From Siphonodentalium dalli (taxonomy: Eukaryota; Mollusca; Scaphopoda; Gadilida; Siphonodentaliidae), in the NCBI GenBank assembly GCA_032622095.1, contig CP136061.1, forward strand, positions 133,691,587 through 133,755,586: DNA of 64,000 nucleotides, written 5' to 3'. The position numbers were made by a program, and so were the translations under genes. This document shows positions 11,221-22,460 of the stretch, one piece after another (positions within the stretch are counted from its first letter, which is position 1; every line of letters starts with the position of its first letter). The notes below the pieces were generated by a model that saw only the letters and a list, made by a program, of their open reading frames with translations, was not told where the DNA came from and searched no databases.

Positions 11221-11732
11221 ATTTCTGGACAAAATCTATCGCTCCCATCTAGAGATAACCCTGAAGCCATATAAAGTTTGATGATAATCGGATGAGGGAT
11301 ATGGTCTGTATATGGTGTGCCAAATATTTTATTCATGCAAAGATTAAAATTCAAGATGGCTGCCGGTGGCCATGTTATAATCGAAAATCGTTCAAATTCG
11401 ATAACTTCCTTCTGGATGTGATAAACATACCTGTAAATTTTCAAAAATATTTCTCCAATAATTGTGGGCTACATGGTATGCCGATGGATTGAAATTTGAA
11501 ATACAAGATGGCTACTGGCTGCCATATTTTTCAACGAAATACGGGGGGGGGGTCGATGGCTCCCACATATAGGTCAATCCGAATATCTATATGATTTTGG
11601 CGATGAACGGATGAGGAATGTGGTCTGTATGATGTGTCAAAGGAAATTGTTGATGGACGGACGCCAACCAATGGCAATAACTGAAACTTGATTACCAAGT
11701 TGAGCGGTGAGCTAAAACATTTCCAAACTGCC
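11221..11732. repeat. AAGATGGC repeat family, large direct copy 1
   Basis: This block runs from GACAAAATCTATCGCTCCCA to AAAACATTTCCAAACTGCC and matches 11944-12428 in the same orientation with many substitutions. It contains two AAGATGGCT words, a G tract near 11542-11550, and the phrase GGACGGACGCCAACCAATGG. It shares its core with the repeats at 6945-7440. Confidence 0.8.
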
Positions 11733-11943
11733 AAAGGATTTAGTAATGCCAAGAGTAAAATTCAAGATGGCTGCCTGTGTCCATGTTTTTCATCGAAAAT
11801 AGTTCAAATTCGATGGCTTCCGTCTTGAGGTGATAAACATGCCTGTAAATTTTCAAAACATTTGTCCCAAAATGCGGGCTGCAATGTGTGCCGATGGATT
11901 ATAAAATACAAATTGGCTGCTGGCAACCATGCTTTTCAACGAA
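11733..11943. repeat. Partial AAGATGGC unit between the two large copies
   Basis: It carries the internal part of the same unit (AAGATGGCTGCCTG, GTTCAAATTCGATGGC, GTAAATTTTCAAAACATT), so the locus is an imperfect tandem series of the family. Confidence 0.6.
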
Positions 11944-12428
11944 TTTCGGGACAAAATCTATCGCTCCCAACTAGTGATCACCCTGAAGCCATATAACGTT
12001 TGTTGTTAATTGGATGAGGGATATAGCCTGTATATGGTGTGCTAAAGGTTTTAGTCATACAAAGATTAAAATTCAAAATGGCTGCCGGCGGCCATGTTTT
12101 AATCGAAAATCGTTCAAATTCGATAACTTCCTTCTAGATAAACATGCTTGTAAATTTTCAAAATATTTCTCCAATAAATGTGGGCTGCATGGTGTGCCGA
12201 TGGATTCAATTTTGAAATTTAAAGATGGCTGTTGGCTGCCCGGGGGTCGATGGCTCACACCTAGAGGTCACTCCGAAGATCTATATGATTTTGGCGATGA
12301 ACGGATGAGATAGGATGTGGTCTGTATGATGTGTCAAAGGAAATTGTTGATGGGCGGACGCCAACCAATGGCAATAGCTGAAACTTGACTATCAAGTTGA
12401 GCGGTGAGCTAAAACATTTCCAAACTGC
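11944..12428. repeat. AAGATGGC repeat family, large direct copy 2
   Basis: Same order of words as 11221-11732, with a deletion around the G tract. Its open frame (12014-12313) is also partly open in copy 1, but the proteins show no recognisable domain and the frame is not conserved along the whole unit. Confidence 0.8.
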
Positions 12429-13050
12429 CTCGCTGCATGCATACTCAGCAATGGATCGTTCATGTCCAATTTGGAACTATAAATTTAAACTACAGAAAAT
12501 CAAAGCTGAGAAACAATTCTCTTATCCAGACGCTCAGAAATGCCGAACCGCGACCGTCATCTGGCCTTCGCATAGTTTCTGTGGCTGCGACGAAAGGTAG
12601 TTCAAGTATTTATCGACCTATTTCGATACCTGAAAAACATCAAAAGCGAATATTATTAGCTGTATTTTGGAGTGCAAACCGCCATGTGGATTTAAAACCA
12701 GTAATTTACAGAAATATATATGTCATATCTTATTATAAAAGAAACGCGATCTTGAATATCCCATTGCATGTATCAATAAAGATCTTTCATTGTTGTACCC
12801 CCGCAACGAAGTTGTCGTGGGATATACTTTATATACTGGAGTCAGCTTGTCCCGACTTGGACCCAACTGTGTGTTTCTACTTTCCGGTCATTTAAAAAAA
12901 ATTGCTACATATGTACTATCATGGGAATCTGTGCACCTGTAATTATCAGTTCAGTCGGACTTGTTACTGGAGTTATCCACCGTTTTTGCAACATACACAG
13001 TTTTGTCTGGGCTCTTAATTAATTGGTATGAAACTTGAGTTACGTGTAGT
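12429..13050. other. Non-coding spacer with a 152-residue unrecognised frame
   Basis: A frame at 12437-12895 is open on the + strand. It shows no domain, no biased residue pattern and no splice context that would support a gene. No other structure was seen. Confidence 0.35.
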
Positions 13051-13051
13051 T

Positions 13052-14170
13052 GATACATATGTTTACCAAGTGTACGGTTAGTCTCAATCATATAAATGAA
13101 AAGAATTGTTCTAGGCCTGAAATGTTGAAGATTAAAGGCCCACATAATTTTTGATACCCCAGATCACATTATATAAATAATATGCCATGTTATATACCAT
13201 TTGAAAGAGGAAGCTCCAAAACATTGTATTATCAACGTATCCGGTGTAAAAAAAAACTGTGAATATGTTGTTTTGTTGAGGTACCCACGTAATGGCCGTG
13301 GCTAAGTTTCATTTGGATTGTACTGCAAAGTCTAATTATCAATGAAGGGGAGTAACTATATATCTTAGTTTGAATTATGTTGCATTCTGGGGGCGAGGCG
13401 GGGGAAACTGTTTCTATGATTTCAGCTACTTTCTATATTGCTCTGTGGGCACCTTCTGAGACACAGACGTCCCAAATTGTGATGAATTATAGTATTTTGA
13501 TAATATATTATGTCATAGATTGTTATTAAAAACGTATATCAAGGTACTATTAAAAATAATCGGTGACTCGAAAATTAAATGGGCCTTTAACCCTTTCATG
13601 ACTGGAGCTTCCTGAAATTTTGAGAAAACTATGTGCCAATGTTGATACATATGTTTACCAAGTGTACGGTTAATTTCAATCATATAAATGAAGAGAATTG
13701 TTCTAGGCCTGAAATGTTGAAGATTAAAGGCCCACATAATTTTCGATACCCCAGATCACATTATATAAATTATATGTCATGTTATATACCATTGGAGAGA
13801 GGAAGCTCCAAAACATTGTATTATCAACGTGTCCGGTGTAAAAAAAAACTGTGAACATGTTGTTTTGTTGAGGTACCGACGTGTTTGCTGTGGTTAATTT
13901 TCATTTGGATTGAACTGCAAAGTCTATCATTTTCAATGGAAGGGGGGTAATTTAGCTAGTTTCTATTACTTTATGGGCACTTTCTGAGACACAGAGGTTC
14001 CAAATGGTGATGAATTGTAGCAATTTAATCATATTTTATGCCATAGATTGTTATTAAAACCGTATATCGAGGTACTATACAAAAATAATCGCTGACTCGA
14101 AAATTCATTGGGCCTTTAACCCTTTCATGGTTGGAGCTTCCTGAAATTTTGTGAAAACCCTGTGCAAATG
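13052..14170. repeat. Large tandem duplication, two units of ~0.53-0.59 kb
   Basis: The block from GATACATATGTTTACCAAGT at 13052 recurs at 13644, and the block GATGAATTATAGTATTTTGA at 13480 recurs as a variant at about 14007. The copies carry GGAAGCTCCAAAACATTG, GTAAAAAAAAACTGTGAA and CCCTTTCATG..TGGAGCTTCCTGAAATTTTG in the same order. Unit 2 is shorter because of deletions. Confidence 0.85.
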
Positions 14171-14236
14171 CATTCGTTTATTTATGCGAGTCTTCCATGC
14201 ATATGGAGCCTCGCATATATCAGAGAATACATTGGC
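14163..14236. repeat. Hairpin family H1, copy 2
   Basis: Inverted arms of the CAATG(C/T)ATTCTC..TATGCGAG type around a CATATGGAG centre, diverged from the copies at 171-238 and 14269-14327. Confidence 0.7.
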
Positions 14237-14268
14237 CTAACAATATATATCTTGACCTTGAAACCCAC

Positions 14269-14327
14269 TGCATTCTCTTATATATGCGAGGCTCCATATG
14301 GGAGACTCGCATATCTAAGAGAATGCA
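14269..14327. repeat. Hairpin family H1, copy 3
   Basis: TGCATTCTCTTATATATGCG pairs with its downstream complement around GCTCCATATGGGAG. It lies 33 bp from copy 2 and about 590 bp upstream of the start codon of the MOLO1-like gene. Confidence 0.75.
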
Positions 14328-14899
14328 CTGTCGTGTGGTCTTTAATGTTGCACCAGCGCAGCTCCTGTTATGAACCTCATGTGTCCGGATGAATTATATC
14401 TGATCGGCCAACAAGCCAAATTATCCAAGTAGAATGCGACGTCTATAAAACATACTGCCTTTGGTCTCGTTAGCCTAGAATGTATTATATTCATTTCCAC
14501 TAGACAGGACGACTAAACAAAGGAACCATGCGAGTAATTTTAAAGGTCCTATTCATCCGATACAATGTTTAGTCCCGTGGAGCCGCTTTATAGACATTGA
14601 TAGATTAACGCAAGCATTTTTAAATGCCCACCATTATAAGTACTATACAAACGTATATATACGACCCGTTCGTTTCATATCTATACATTCTAGTGAATAT
14701 ATACTTTGGACGTATCTGTATTTAATTGTATTTGCATTACCAATTAATAATAATACCCGAATCTCAACAGGGTACTTGGTCGAAATAGTTTCCTTGGTCA
14801 TATATGTATAGAATATACAACCACGCTTGAGTCTTTGCTCACATATCTTTCCTCGCCGGGTCCGGACCCTGAATATATACTAGTGTTATTGTGTGCCTA

Positions 14900-14953
14900 A
14901 TGGTGTTTGCGTGCTCATGGCGTTTCCAAAATATGTTGATTCTGCGCTCGTGA
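14900..14953 (+). promoter_or_regulatory. Upstream ORF overlapping the gene's start codon
   Basis: An ATG at 14900 opens a 17-codon frame ending at TGA 14951-14953. It is out of frame with, and overlaps, the main ATG at 14917. If transcription starts upstream of 14900, this uORF would lower initiation at 14917. The transcription start is unknown, so a role is inference. Confidence 0.4.
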
Positions 14954-15139
14954 TAATTATTTGTGCGTGTGTTCGATTGTGCTCAAGTTATGAGGTAGAC
15001 GACTGTGTTAAGCGGAATTCTACGGCCACAATATGGTTCACGAACAATTACCCAAACCCTCACACGGATTACGTACAATGTGGTCGACATAAGCGGTCCA
15101 ATATATGTGACCCCAGCCATTTGCTTAGCAAGGCCGATG
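14917..15139 (+). CDS. MOLO1/TPM-domain protein, exon 1 (signal peptide and domain start)
   Basis: This first coding exon starts at ATG 14917 (GTGCTCATGG); an in-frame TAG at 14881 closes the frame upstream. It encodes 74 codons plus one base. Residues 1-24 are a signal peptide: a short polar start, the hydrophobic run ALVIIICACVRL, then a small-residue CSS cleavage region. The mature part has an N-glycosylation sequon (NST, residues 34-36). It then has YPNPHTDY..QCGR and NICDPSHLLSKAD, which match the opening of the MOLO1 family (Pro-Asn-Pro, CGR, Cys-Asp-Pro, Leu-Leu). Nematode MOLO-1 is a single-pass membrane auxiliary protein of levamisole-type acetylcholine receptors; the same partner here is not shown. 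The exon ends in phase 1 at the donor GATG|GTGAGT. Exon 2 follows after an 11.3-kb intron. Confidence 0.88.
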
Positions 15140-15261
15140 GTGAGTTTGATGTGTAATCCTTTTTTTACTAAATGGATTCTCCAAATCAGTAATAAAACAT
15201 ACATAAGAATGACCAATTATTTATCTGGAGGTGTGTTCATAAAGTATAAGCAGACGTCGCT

Positions 15262-15375
15262 CTTTAAAAACACTTCTTCGAATATTTCCGTTATTTCGTC
15301 AAAAACTCTTCTTCAAATATCTCCATTATTTCGTCAAAAACACTTCTTCTCATACAAATCGCCGTTATTTAGTAA
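15262..15375. repeat. Three-copy ~46-bp minisatellite
   Basis: AAAAACACTTCTTC..AATATTTCCGTTATTTCGTC-like units follow one another three times, with substitutions. The open frame at 15005-15583 runs through it because stops are scarce here, and it overlaps exon 1 out of frame. Confidence 0.6.
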
Positions 15376-15931
15376 ATTAACATTCTTTATAGAGTTATTG
15401 CCCTTCATATTAAATATGAAGCTAACATGCAGGATTAGCTATACATGTCGTCATTTAGTGGACACTCCCAAGCTCGCGAGCCACGCGTGGTCGGATTGTC
15501 CATTAATTAACGAACATTTTAGGTACGGATTGTCCGTTTATAAATGGTCAATCCTTGAAGAATTGCTTGCTAAGATTATATAGTGGTGTTTGTTGAAGTT
15601 ATTATCTTAACATTTCCAAATGAGACTACTCGCCTATGAGTATTTACCAGATATATTCTGCGATGATTTAGTGTAAACAATACTTTATTCACAAGTATCA
15701 CATACACACACACATTACAACATACACAATATAGTGATAAAAAGATAATTGGATTTGGCATAAAAAAGAGTACGTCGCGGAAACAATGTGTATGAGAGCA
15801 CGATTATAATTTATTTAATAGAATTTATTAAAGCCGGCCCACTTAATTTTCGAGTCACTGATTATTTTTGTTTTATTATTGTGCCTTGTTATACGGTTTT
15901 AATAGCATTCAATGCCATAAAATATCATTAA

Positions 15932-17075
15932 AATACTTTATTACACACTTAGCCGTGATTTATAAGGATTTCTTGGTGAATTAAAAGTGATAATGTCACA
16001 CCTGTGAATTACGTCACCGGTGAGAGCACGCGATTTTTGACAGTCTCGCCCTACGCCGGAACTATTTCCACTTTCCACGGCTCAAACATGGTTGAAGTTG
16101 AACAGAAACGAACTGACAACGATGATGCAGAAGCAGTTAATAAACCGGTAAAATGAAGAAGAATCTTACCTATTATCGACTCCGGACGATGTCATATTCC
16201 AGTCAAATGAACTATAAAAAATTCCATGTGAACAATAAATATATCCAGTTCCGAGCTGAATTTCCACGTGTTACTCTTCGAGTGTTTGTTTACGTCGATG
16301 ATTAAAATATCGTCACTTCGAAACTTAGTTTTCTACTGTTAGCACGATTTCCTGTATGAACCAACATTATTTACACACACCATCAGAATCTTCACAATAT
16401 CCCGTTCCAAGTGCCATCATTGTTCGGTCAGAATAAACACAATTTTGGCAGAAAATATCTTGTAATTTCCGAAACTTTAAAAATGAATCGCACCAAAGTG
16501 AATCAAAATAATGAGGTCAATCGGTATGGTTACGTCACAATTATTTAAATTATGTGTCCATCCGCGTAACTGCACGCGCAACTGTACGTTGGGGTTCAAA
16601 ATGGGAGAATCAGCTAATCTGGGCTTATTTTGTCACATCTTTTCTTTAGAATTAGCAACGTACTTTTAGTGGTTGAAAGTGTGTAATAAACAGAATAATC
16701 AATTGGTTTCGATGATTACGTGACATAATTCACTCGGGTAGCCGGTGCTATTAGTAAAACCCTCATTCGCTCCGCTCACTCGGGTTTTACCAGGCCCGGC
16801 TCCCCTCGTGAATTTTGTCACGTGATCATCGAAACCAATTGATTATCTCTATTTATTGCACTCCTGTGCGCGATTTCCATTGGAAACGCTGTTAATTAAA
16901 AATGGTAATATCACTAGTGAATTATGTCATTACCCGTGACGTTATGTCGCTTATTGATCTGGACTGAATTTTCGATGGTTGATCTTTCTCCACATGGGGA
17001 CTTTCATGCATTAATTACGTGTGTTTTAATCATACTTGGTGGACCAAATTGATGCAGAAGTGTAATAAATAGAGT
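15932..17075. mobile_element. Hairpin-rich element with TTTATTACAC ends
   Basis: TTTATTACACACTT at the left and AAGTGTAATAAA at the right are inverted. The word also occurs inside at 16674-16690. Related GTGAATTA(C/T)GTCA words lie near both ends, at about 16005-16018 and 16917-16930. A long internal palindrome (16679-16863) dominates the centre. No coding frame or sharp target duplication was identified, so the outer limits are approximate. Confidence 0.5.
16679..16863. repeat. Long imperfect palindrome
   Basis: Arms of about 75-80 bp pair across TCATTCGCTCCGCTCACTC. Complementary words include AATCAATTGGTTTCGATGAT, ACGTGACA and GTAAAACCC. Single-strand folding would give a long hairpin, as in many MITEs. 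Confidence 0.8.
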
Positions 17076-18229
17076 AATAAATTAATTAATTAATATTTCA
17101 TATATTCAAACAATAATTTTTTTACCAAATTCGGTTACCATTTTCCAAGCCGCCTTGAATAATTTTGTCTAAAACACATCAGTGTGATGCATTTAAGACA
17201 GACCAAAACAATAAACACCGTTGATATAAAATATAGCTCCATTTTACTTGGAAAAAAAGAAGGTCCAAACCTGAACAGTTAATTTTTCCCAACTTTGGTG
17301 TCAACTTTGTGATAGAAAAATTATATAGTTCTGGTAATGTCAGTGCATCAGTATTCAATATTTATCAGACAGAATGGTCAATTTATTCACCAACCACAAC
17401 TTGTAAGCGATTATTTTGGCATGCTGGAGCAATATTTATCATTTGCCATATTTTGGCCGCCATTTTGAGACAAAGTGACAGTTGTGGTTCCATTGTGTTG
17501 GGATATTCATTAGTAATTGTATGCCCCAATTACATTGCATAGTTCGGGTCATTTCTTGTTGAAATATGACTAGAACCCCAATGGTGACTTTTGGTGAAAT
17601 TTTATACCGCGTTCTATAACATCGAAGTTTTTAGATATCGGAATGGGCTGGGACCCCAGGCATGGCTTATTTCATTGCTTCAATAATACAAAAATAAAAT
17701 AACAATTCTGAATCAGTTCTATACAGAAGAAACTGATCTAGGAGATATTAGTAAAAACTTCAAATTTTCCACTTCCGGTTGCCATTTTTTGGCCATCTTG
17801 GACGGGTAGTTCCAATTTCATCCACAAAGAAGCAGAATTAGGACCATTTCGAACATTAATTGGATTGCTATGGGCAGCCATTCGGTCGGAAATTACACGA
17901 AATAAAAGTTAATGGTGGTTTGTAAAAATAACTACAATCTATTTCAAAACAATAGTCTCCATTTTCAAACCAATGGTCGTTCGTTGATTCAATAAGAGAC
18001 AATTACGTGTTAACAGATATAGATTCACAATCAACGTTGACCGATGCAAAATTAATGTTCTATTTTAATTTAATAGTATTCATTGTTCAACTAATATCTA
18101 ATAACAAACAATTACTACAGCTTTGCTCATATTCAGTAAACGTACATTCCGTTTCAATAGCCATATTTCAAACCAATAGACGATTTCTCACGATCAGTGA
18201 TTATCGTTATCAAACTAATAGACCTTATT

Positions 18230-18440
18230 GTAAAACTAATAACTCATTGTAAAATTAATATATAAAACCGTAATTAACTTATTGTAAAACTAATAACCTA
18301 TTGTAAAATTAATAGACCTTATTGTAAAACTAATAACTTATAGTAAAACCTATATCTAAAACCGTCATTAACTTATTGTAAAACTAATAACTTATTGTAA
18401 AATTAATAGACCTTAAAACTAATAATCAATAGACATATTT
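18230..18440. repeat. Short tandem repeat, left foldback arm (TTATTGTAAAACTAATA words)
   Basis: TTATTGTAAAA(C/T)TAATA recurs about seven times with intervening ACCTTA or ACCGT(A/C)ATTAAC. These are the counterpart, much diverged, of the right-arm subrepeats. Confidence 0.7.
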
Positions 18441-19368
18441 TAAACCAATATACTATTTCCCACGATCAATGATTATCGTTATCAAACTAATATCTAATAG
18501 CGGAATCAATTATTTCAGGTCAAACCAATGAGCTCATTTGAAATTAATGATTAAAACACAAACCTATAAGCAATTCGTAAATTAACGCTAGGGGCGCTGG
18601 CCACCAATTTTGTTCGCAAAATCCGTGACGTCAGAAATATAGAAATAAACATGGGAGTTCCCAATGTCATGTCGATGTGACGATTTGGAATATGAGTTCA
18701 CTCGGTGCAAATCAAACGACGATAAATATTCACTATAATATATAGGACATATAGTGGAGTAGATTAAGTCAAATTTCCAAGGCAGTTGTTCAAATTGTTA
18801 CTAAAGCATGAAACTTTGCACATATGTACATCTTCTTTAATATTAGATATGGAGCCACGCTGAAATTTCACTTTAACCCCTCTTTTTAAGGGGTTTTCCA
18901 AATTTATAGAGCGTTTTGTGATTATATTATTTAATAAATGTCGCAATTAATCTCACCATGAAATATATAATTTAAAATTAGGCATATTCAGTTCGTATGA
19001 CTCTGAGAGATATAATGCCACATTTTAAGGGTAAAATTGGAACTCCCCGCCCAAGATGGTCGTTAAAATGACAGCTGAAAGAGGGAATTTGACGTTTTTT
19101 CGCTAATATCTTCTAGATCAGGTTCTGCTGTATGGAACTGGTTCGGAAATGTGACTTCATTGTGTATTGCTCATGTTAAGAGATAATTGGAGCAATGAAT
19201 ATATGTCATTCGTATGATCCAAGTCCCTCCCGCGATCCCTCAATAATTCGATTATACATAACTCGGTATGAAATTTAACCAAATATCACCGTTATGAATC
19301 TAGTCATATTTTAACAAGAATTGGACAGAACTTTGCAAATTATGACATACAATTACTTATGAATTTTT

Positions 19369-19430
19369 GCGCTTAAGTGCAAATATTTTACGTTTAATCA
19401 CAAATCATTTGCGCTTAAGCCTGCAAATAG
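19369..19430. repeat. TTGCGCTTAAGCGCAA palindromic words, minor cluster
   Basis: Two copies of (T)TTGCGCTTAAG(T/C) separated by a degenerate one. The main cluster is at 20339-20510. Confidence 0.6.
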
Positions 19431-19860
19431 CGTGTCTGTCATGAGGTCCACAGAGGGTGAATTTAGTGATGCTACCCTGCATAGCGGGCTAGCATAACTA
19501 AATTCACCCTATGGGGACCTCATTCTGCTTAGGCCTCATTTTCTGGGAAGTAACTATGGTATCAAATTAACATTGTTTTTAGACACGTTTTCCCATCTGG
19601 GAAGTTTCTATATCCCCTAATTTGCAGAAGATAAAATCCATAATCGAGGCTCCAAATGGGTGAACATCACCAACTTCAACTGGGGAACTTCAATCTTATC
19701 CTAGGACTGCCATAGCAGTTGAGGGCCCTAAGCAGAATGAGGCCCCAGAGGGTAAATTTAGTGATGCTAGCCCACCATGCGGTGTAGCGTCACTAAATTC
19801 ACCCTCTGGGGACCTCTTTCTACAAATGACAGACACGCTATTTGCAGGCTTGCACTCAAG
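19412..19860. repeat. Nested palindrome: inverted repeat whose arms are themselves hairpins
   Basis: The outer arms (about 19412-19545 and 19725-19860) share GCCTGCAAATAGCGTGTCTG and CATTCTGCTTAGG in opposite orientation. Each arm also folds on itself: ATGAGGTCC..GAGGGTGAATTTAGT pairs with ACTAAATTCACCCT..GGGGACCTCAT. The locus could form a two-armed cruciform. No coding frame; it lies inside the 7.2-kb foldback element. Confidence 0.8.
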
Positions 19861-19875
19861 TCTATATACCTGTAG

Positions 19876-20230
19876 GCCCATCATACAAGGGAAGCAATCC
19901 CCAGTGATACCAGTACCTTTTATGACCATGGAAATGGTATATATCTGTACAGGATATGTCTCTTTTATAAAATGTAATAGATCTCTGGGATGGAGGCACA
20001 AATTCTTAGGGACAGGGATGCTGATAATATGAAAATATGTTTTTCCCCTATTTCTATTCAATAAGTACATGTACACCACGAGGGAAGCAAGCCACCAGTA
20101 ACCCCTAATTCCCCTTCTATGACCATGGAAATGGTATATATTTGTGCAGGAGATGTCCCTTTAATAAAATATACTAGAGCTTTGGGAATGAGGCACCAAT
20201 TGTTGGGACACCAGAGACAGAGATGCTTTT
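19876..20230. repeat. Direct duplication, ~200-bp unit
   Basis: TATGACCATGGAAATGGTAT followed by AT(C/T)TGT(A/G)CAGGA and similar flanks occurs at about 19920 and 20117. Minus-strand frames stay open in both copies and share QIYTISMVI, but no protein family was recognised. Confidence 0.65.
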
Positions 20231-20338
20231 GACTTTTCAACTTTCGAGTCTGTATGGGCTACTACTATGGGCCCATAATAATATACTATGAGATGGACTC
20301 CATCATTCACAATCAGAGGGAAGTAAAGGAGTGCTAGG

Positions 20339-20510
20339 TATTTGCGCTTAAGCGCAAAGCATTTACACTTAAGCGCAAATGATTTTCACTTAAGCGCAAA
20401 CAAATTGATAGACACATATTTGTGCTCAAGCGCAAATGACATTCGCTTAAGCCCAAATGATTTATGTTTAAGCTTAATATTTGTGCTTGAGCGCAAATAA
20501 ATAATAAATG
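20339..20510. repeat. Cluster of TTGCGCTTAAGCGCAA palindromes
   Basis: At least eight copies or half-copies of the self-complementary word (T)TTGCGCTTAAGCGCAAA, spaced 15-25 bp apart, with decay in some arms. Role unknown. Confidence 0.8.
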
Positions 20511-21065
20511 TGAAAGGGGCCTCCCATAAGTAAGAGGGGACTCTAAATTTCTTGAACATTGAAATTCCCTTTGTTTGAGAATTTGTATATGTTTATATTG
20601 AATATTCTCAGTAAATAATTATTCTGTGTGTTTCAAAAGAAATCAGAATAAATTGTTATTGTTTTTAAGTATTGGTTATAGATATTAAACAGTTAATTAG
20701 ATTGACTCCCCTCTTCCAAGATGCATCCTTACTGTGGAAAACCGATCGCCCAAGCGATTCACCCAGGTCTGTTGGATGGCTCAAACGACTTTTCCTACTA
20801 TGGCCAGTTTGTACCCTTGATTTGAATGACACATTTAATTGTTTCGTACCATGTTTTTGGTCATTTCACACAATATATTGGTATGTTTCATTGATTCCCA
20901 AAAATGATGAATGGTCATTCGTACATGTGAAAAATTCTATTAATGAGAGTGAACATGATCATGATTTAACGTTCGTGATGATGACAACCCAACATTTACA
21001 TGTTAACATATTTCTTTCTTTTTTTTTCGAAACAAAATGAACCAATTGAAATTGTCGCGACAAAG

Positions 21066-21500
21066 TTAAAGATGCATAATCCGAATTAACACTTGAATAT
21101 TACTATTTCCTTGGCTTCGGGTAAAACATATGTGATTTGAGTTGAGGAACCCACTCATCAAAGCTGAGAATGATCAGATATTGATTTTTGAAATCTATTA
21201 TTTTTTACCATCGATAATTTTTAGTGGCCCAATAAAAAGTCGAAAGAGGACGGATGAAGATGGATAACTCAAAAAGCAAGTGGCTTTTGTTGTGTCAGAT
21301 ATTTGACAAACCCGCAAAATTTCATTGAACAAAATATTGATAAATAACAGGTTTTGGGCAATTGTATACTATATTTGACTGGTTAGCATTATTTTTGGGG
21401 CATAAATCGATTCTGGTAAACGAAGTGGCATTTAAAAAAATGGTGTTGTTGTTGAAATATGATGATATGGGAACCATCGAATCGGACTGAGTACCTTTAA
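21066..21500. mobile_element. MITE family M1, copy 2
   Basis: TTAAAGATGCATAATCCGA opens the copy and CGGACTGAGTACCTTTAA closes it. The interior follows copy 1 (7511-7916) word by word, including GATGAAGATGGATAACTC and GTCAGATATTTGACAAA. It lies inside the foldback-type element. Confidence 0.7.
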
Positions 21501-22127
21501 TGTCATTTAAAAAAAAAATTATACCGGTATACTCAAAGGTACGAATTGTCGAAATGATACAGGAACTGGTATGAAATGTCCAGAACCCTGGTGCGAAAAA
21601 ACTTCCATGGTATGAAATGCCAGCAACCTATTCATCCATTGCACATTATCATTTATTTCCAATGGGCATGGATACGAGTCTCCAATTGGGGAGGGGGTCC
21701 ACCTTGATACATGTATGTTCCAACAGCACCCCCTTGGAATGAAGTTTCCTACAGATGGCTACAGGGTAAATGTATATCGGTCCAAAATTTGTTCGAAAAT
21801 TATTAATTAGATATGACATTTTTGCACGATATGGCTTGTTATCAAACTCCATTTGTACTTAGCTGAATATCACTTCAATTTGCCCTAAATCGAGTAATAT
21901 AATTTTACGACATCACTAATTAAGAGTAATACATGTATGATTTTATGACATCACGATCTGAGTAATACACGGTATGGCTTTGGCATGGTGTAATTCTATT
22001 TCACTATTAGAATAGGCATAGATACCAATTTTTTGTGATGTCACTCATTAGAAAAAGTTGTCAATATTACACTGTTACTAAGAGGCGAACTACCATAATT
22101 AATAGATACATGTAGGGTATTACTTGG

Positions 22128-22243
22128 TTGGTTTGATATTATAGGCCTGATTTCAGTCCTCAGTAGCCTCATATCAGCCTTCGTCGTCAGGCTGATTGTG
22201 ATATGAGGTTACCTCAGGGTGATATAGGGGCTAATATCAAACC
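22128..22243. repeat. Hairpin (GGTTGGTTTGATATTA arms)
   Basis: Arms of about 50 bp pair around CTTCGTCGTC, with a second internal pair GCCTCATATCA..TGATATGAGG. It is a small MITE-like hairpin without coding capacity. Confidence 0.75.
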
Positions 22244-22339
22244 AACGATGTTGGCGCTGCTAGTCTACAGGGTCACTGTCTCGTTGTTCCCCTTGCCGAG
22301 GAGATATAAATGGGTACAGGACGTTTTGTATCATCTTAA

Positions 22340-22460
22340 GTCATTTCGTACCATATTTTTGGTAGTTTCGTACCATATTTTTGGTAGTTTCATACCTTAT
22401 TGTTTGGTCGTTTCGTACCATGTAGGAAATCAATTAGTCATTTCGTACCATGTTACTACA
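22340..22460. repeat. TTTCGTACCAT tandem words
   Basis: TTTCGTACCATATTTTTGG-like units of about 22-25 bp recur five times. Isolated relatives lie at 20843 and, inverted, at 21568-21620 (GGTATGAAATG). Confidence 0.7.

Noticed and set aside
12437-12895. 152-codon + strand frame
   Set aside because: No domain, no compositional signal, no splice context; flanked by repeats.
15005-15583. 192-codon frame overlapping exon 1
   Set aside because: It runs in a different frame from the supported signal-peptide exon and continues through intron 1 and a small tandem repeat.
19696-20240. Minus-strand frames sharing QIYTISMVI as a possible tandem protein domain
   Set aside because: The match is explained by a recent 200-bp DNA duplication; the rest of the frames does not resemble any family.
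20672-21040. 122-codon + strand frame inside the foldback element
   Set aside because: No domain recognised; includes the dispersed TTTCGTACCATG repeat word.
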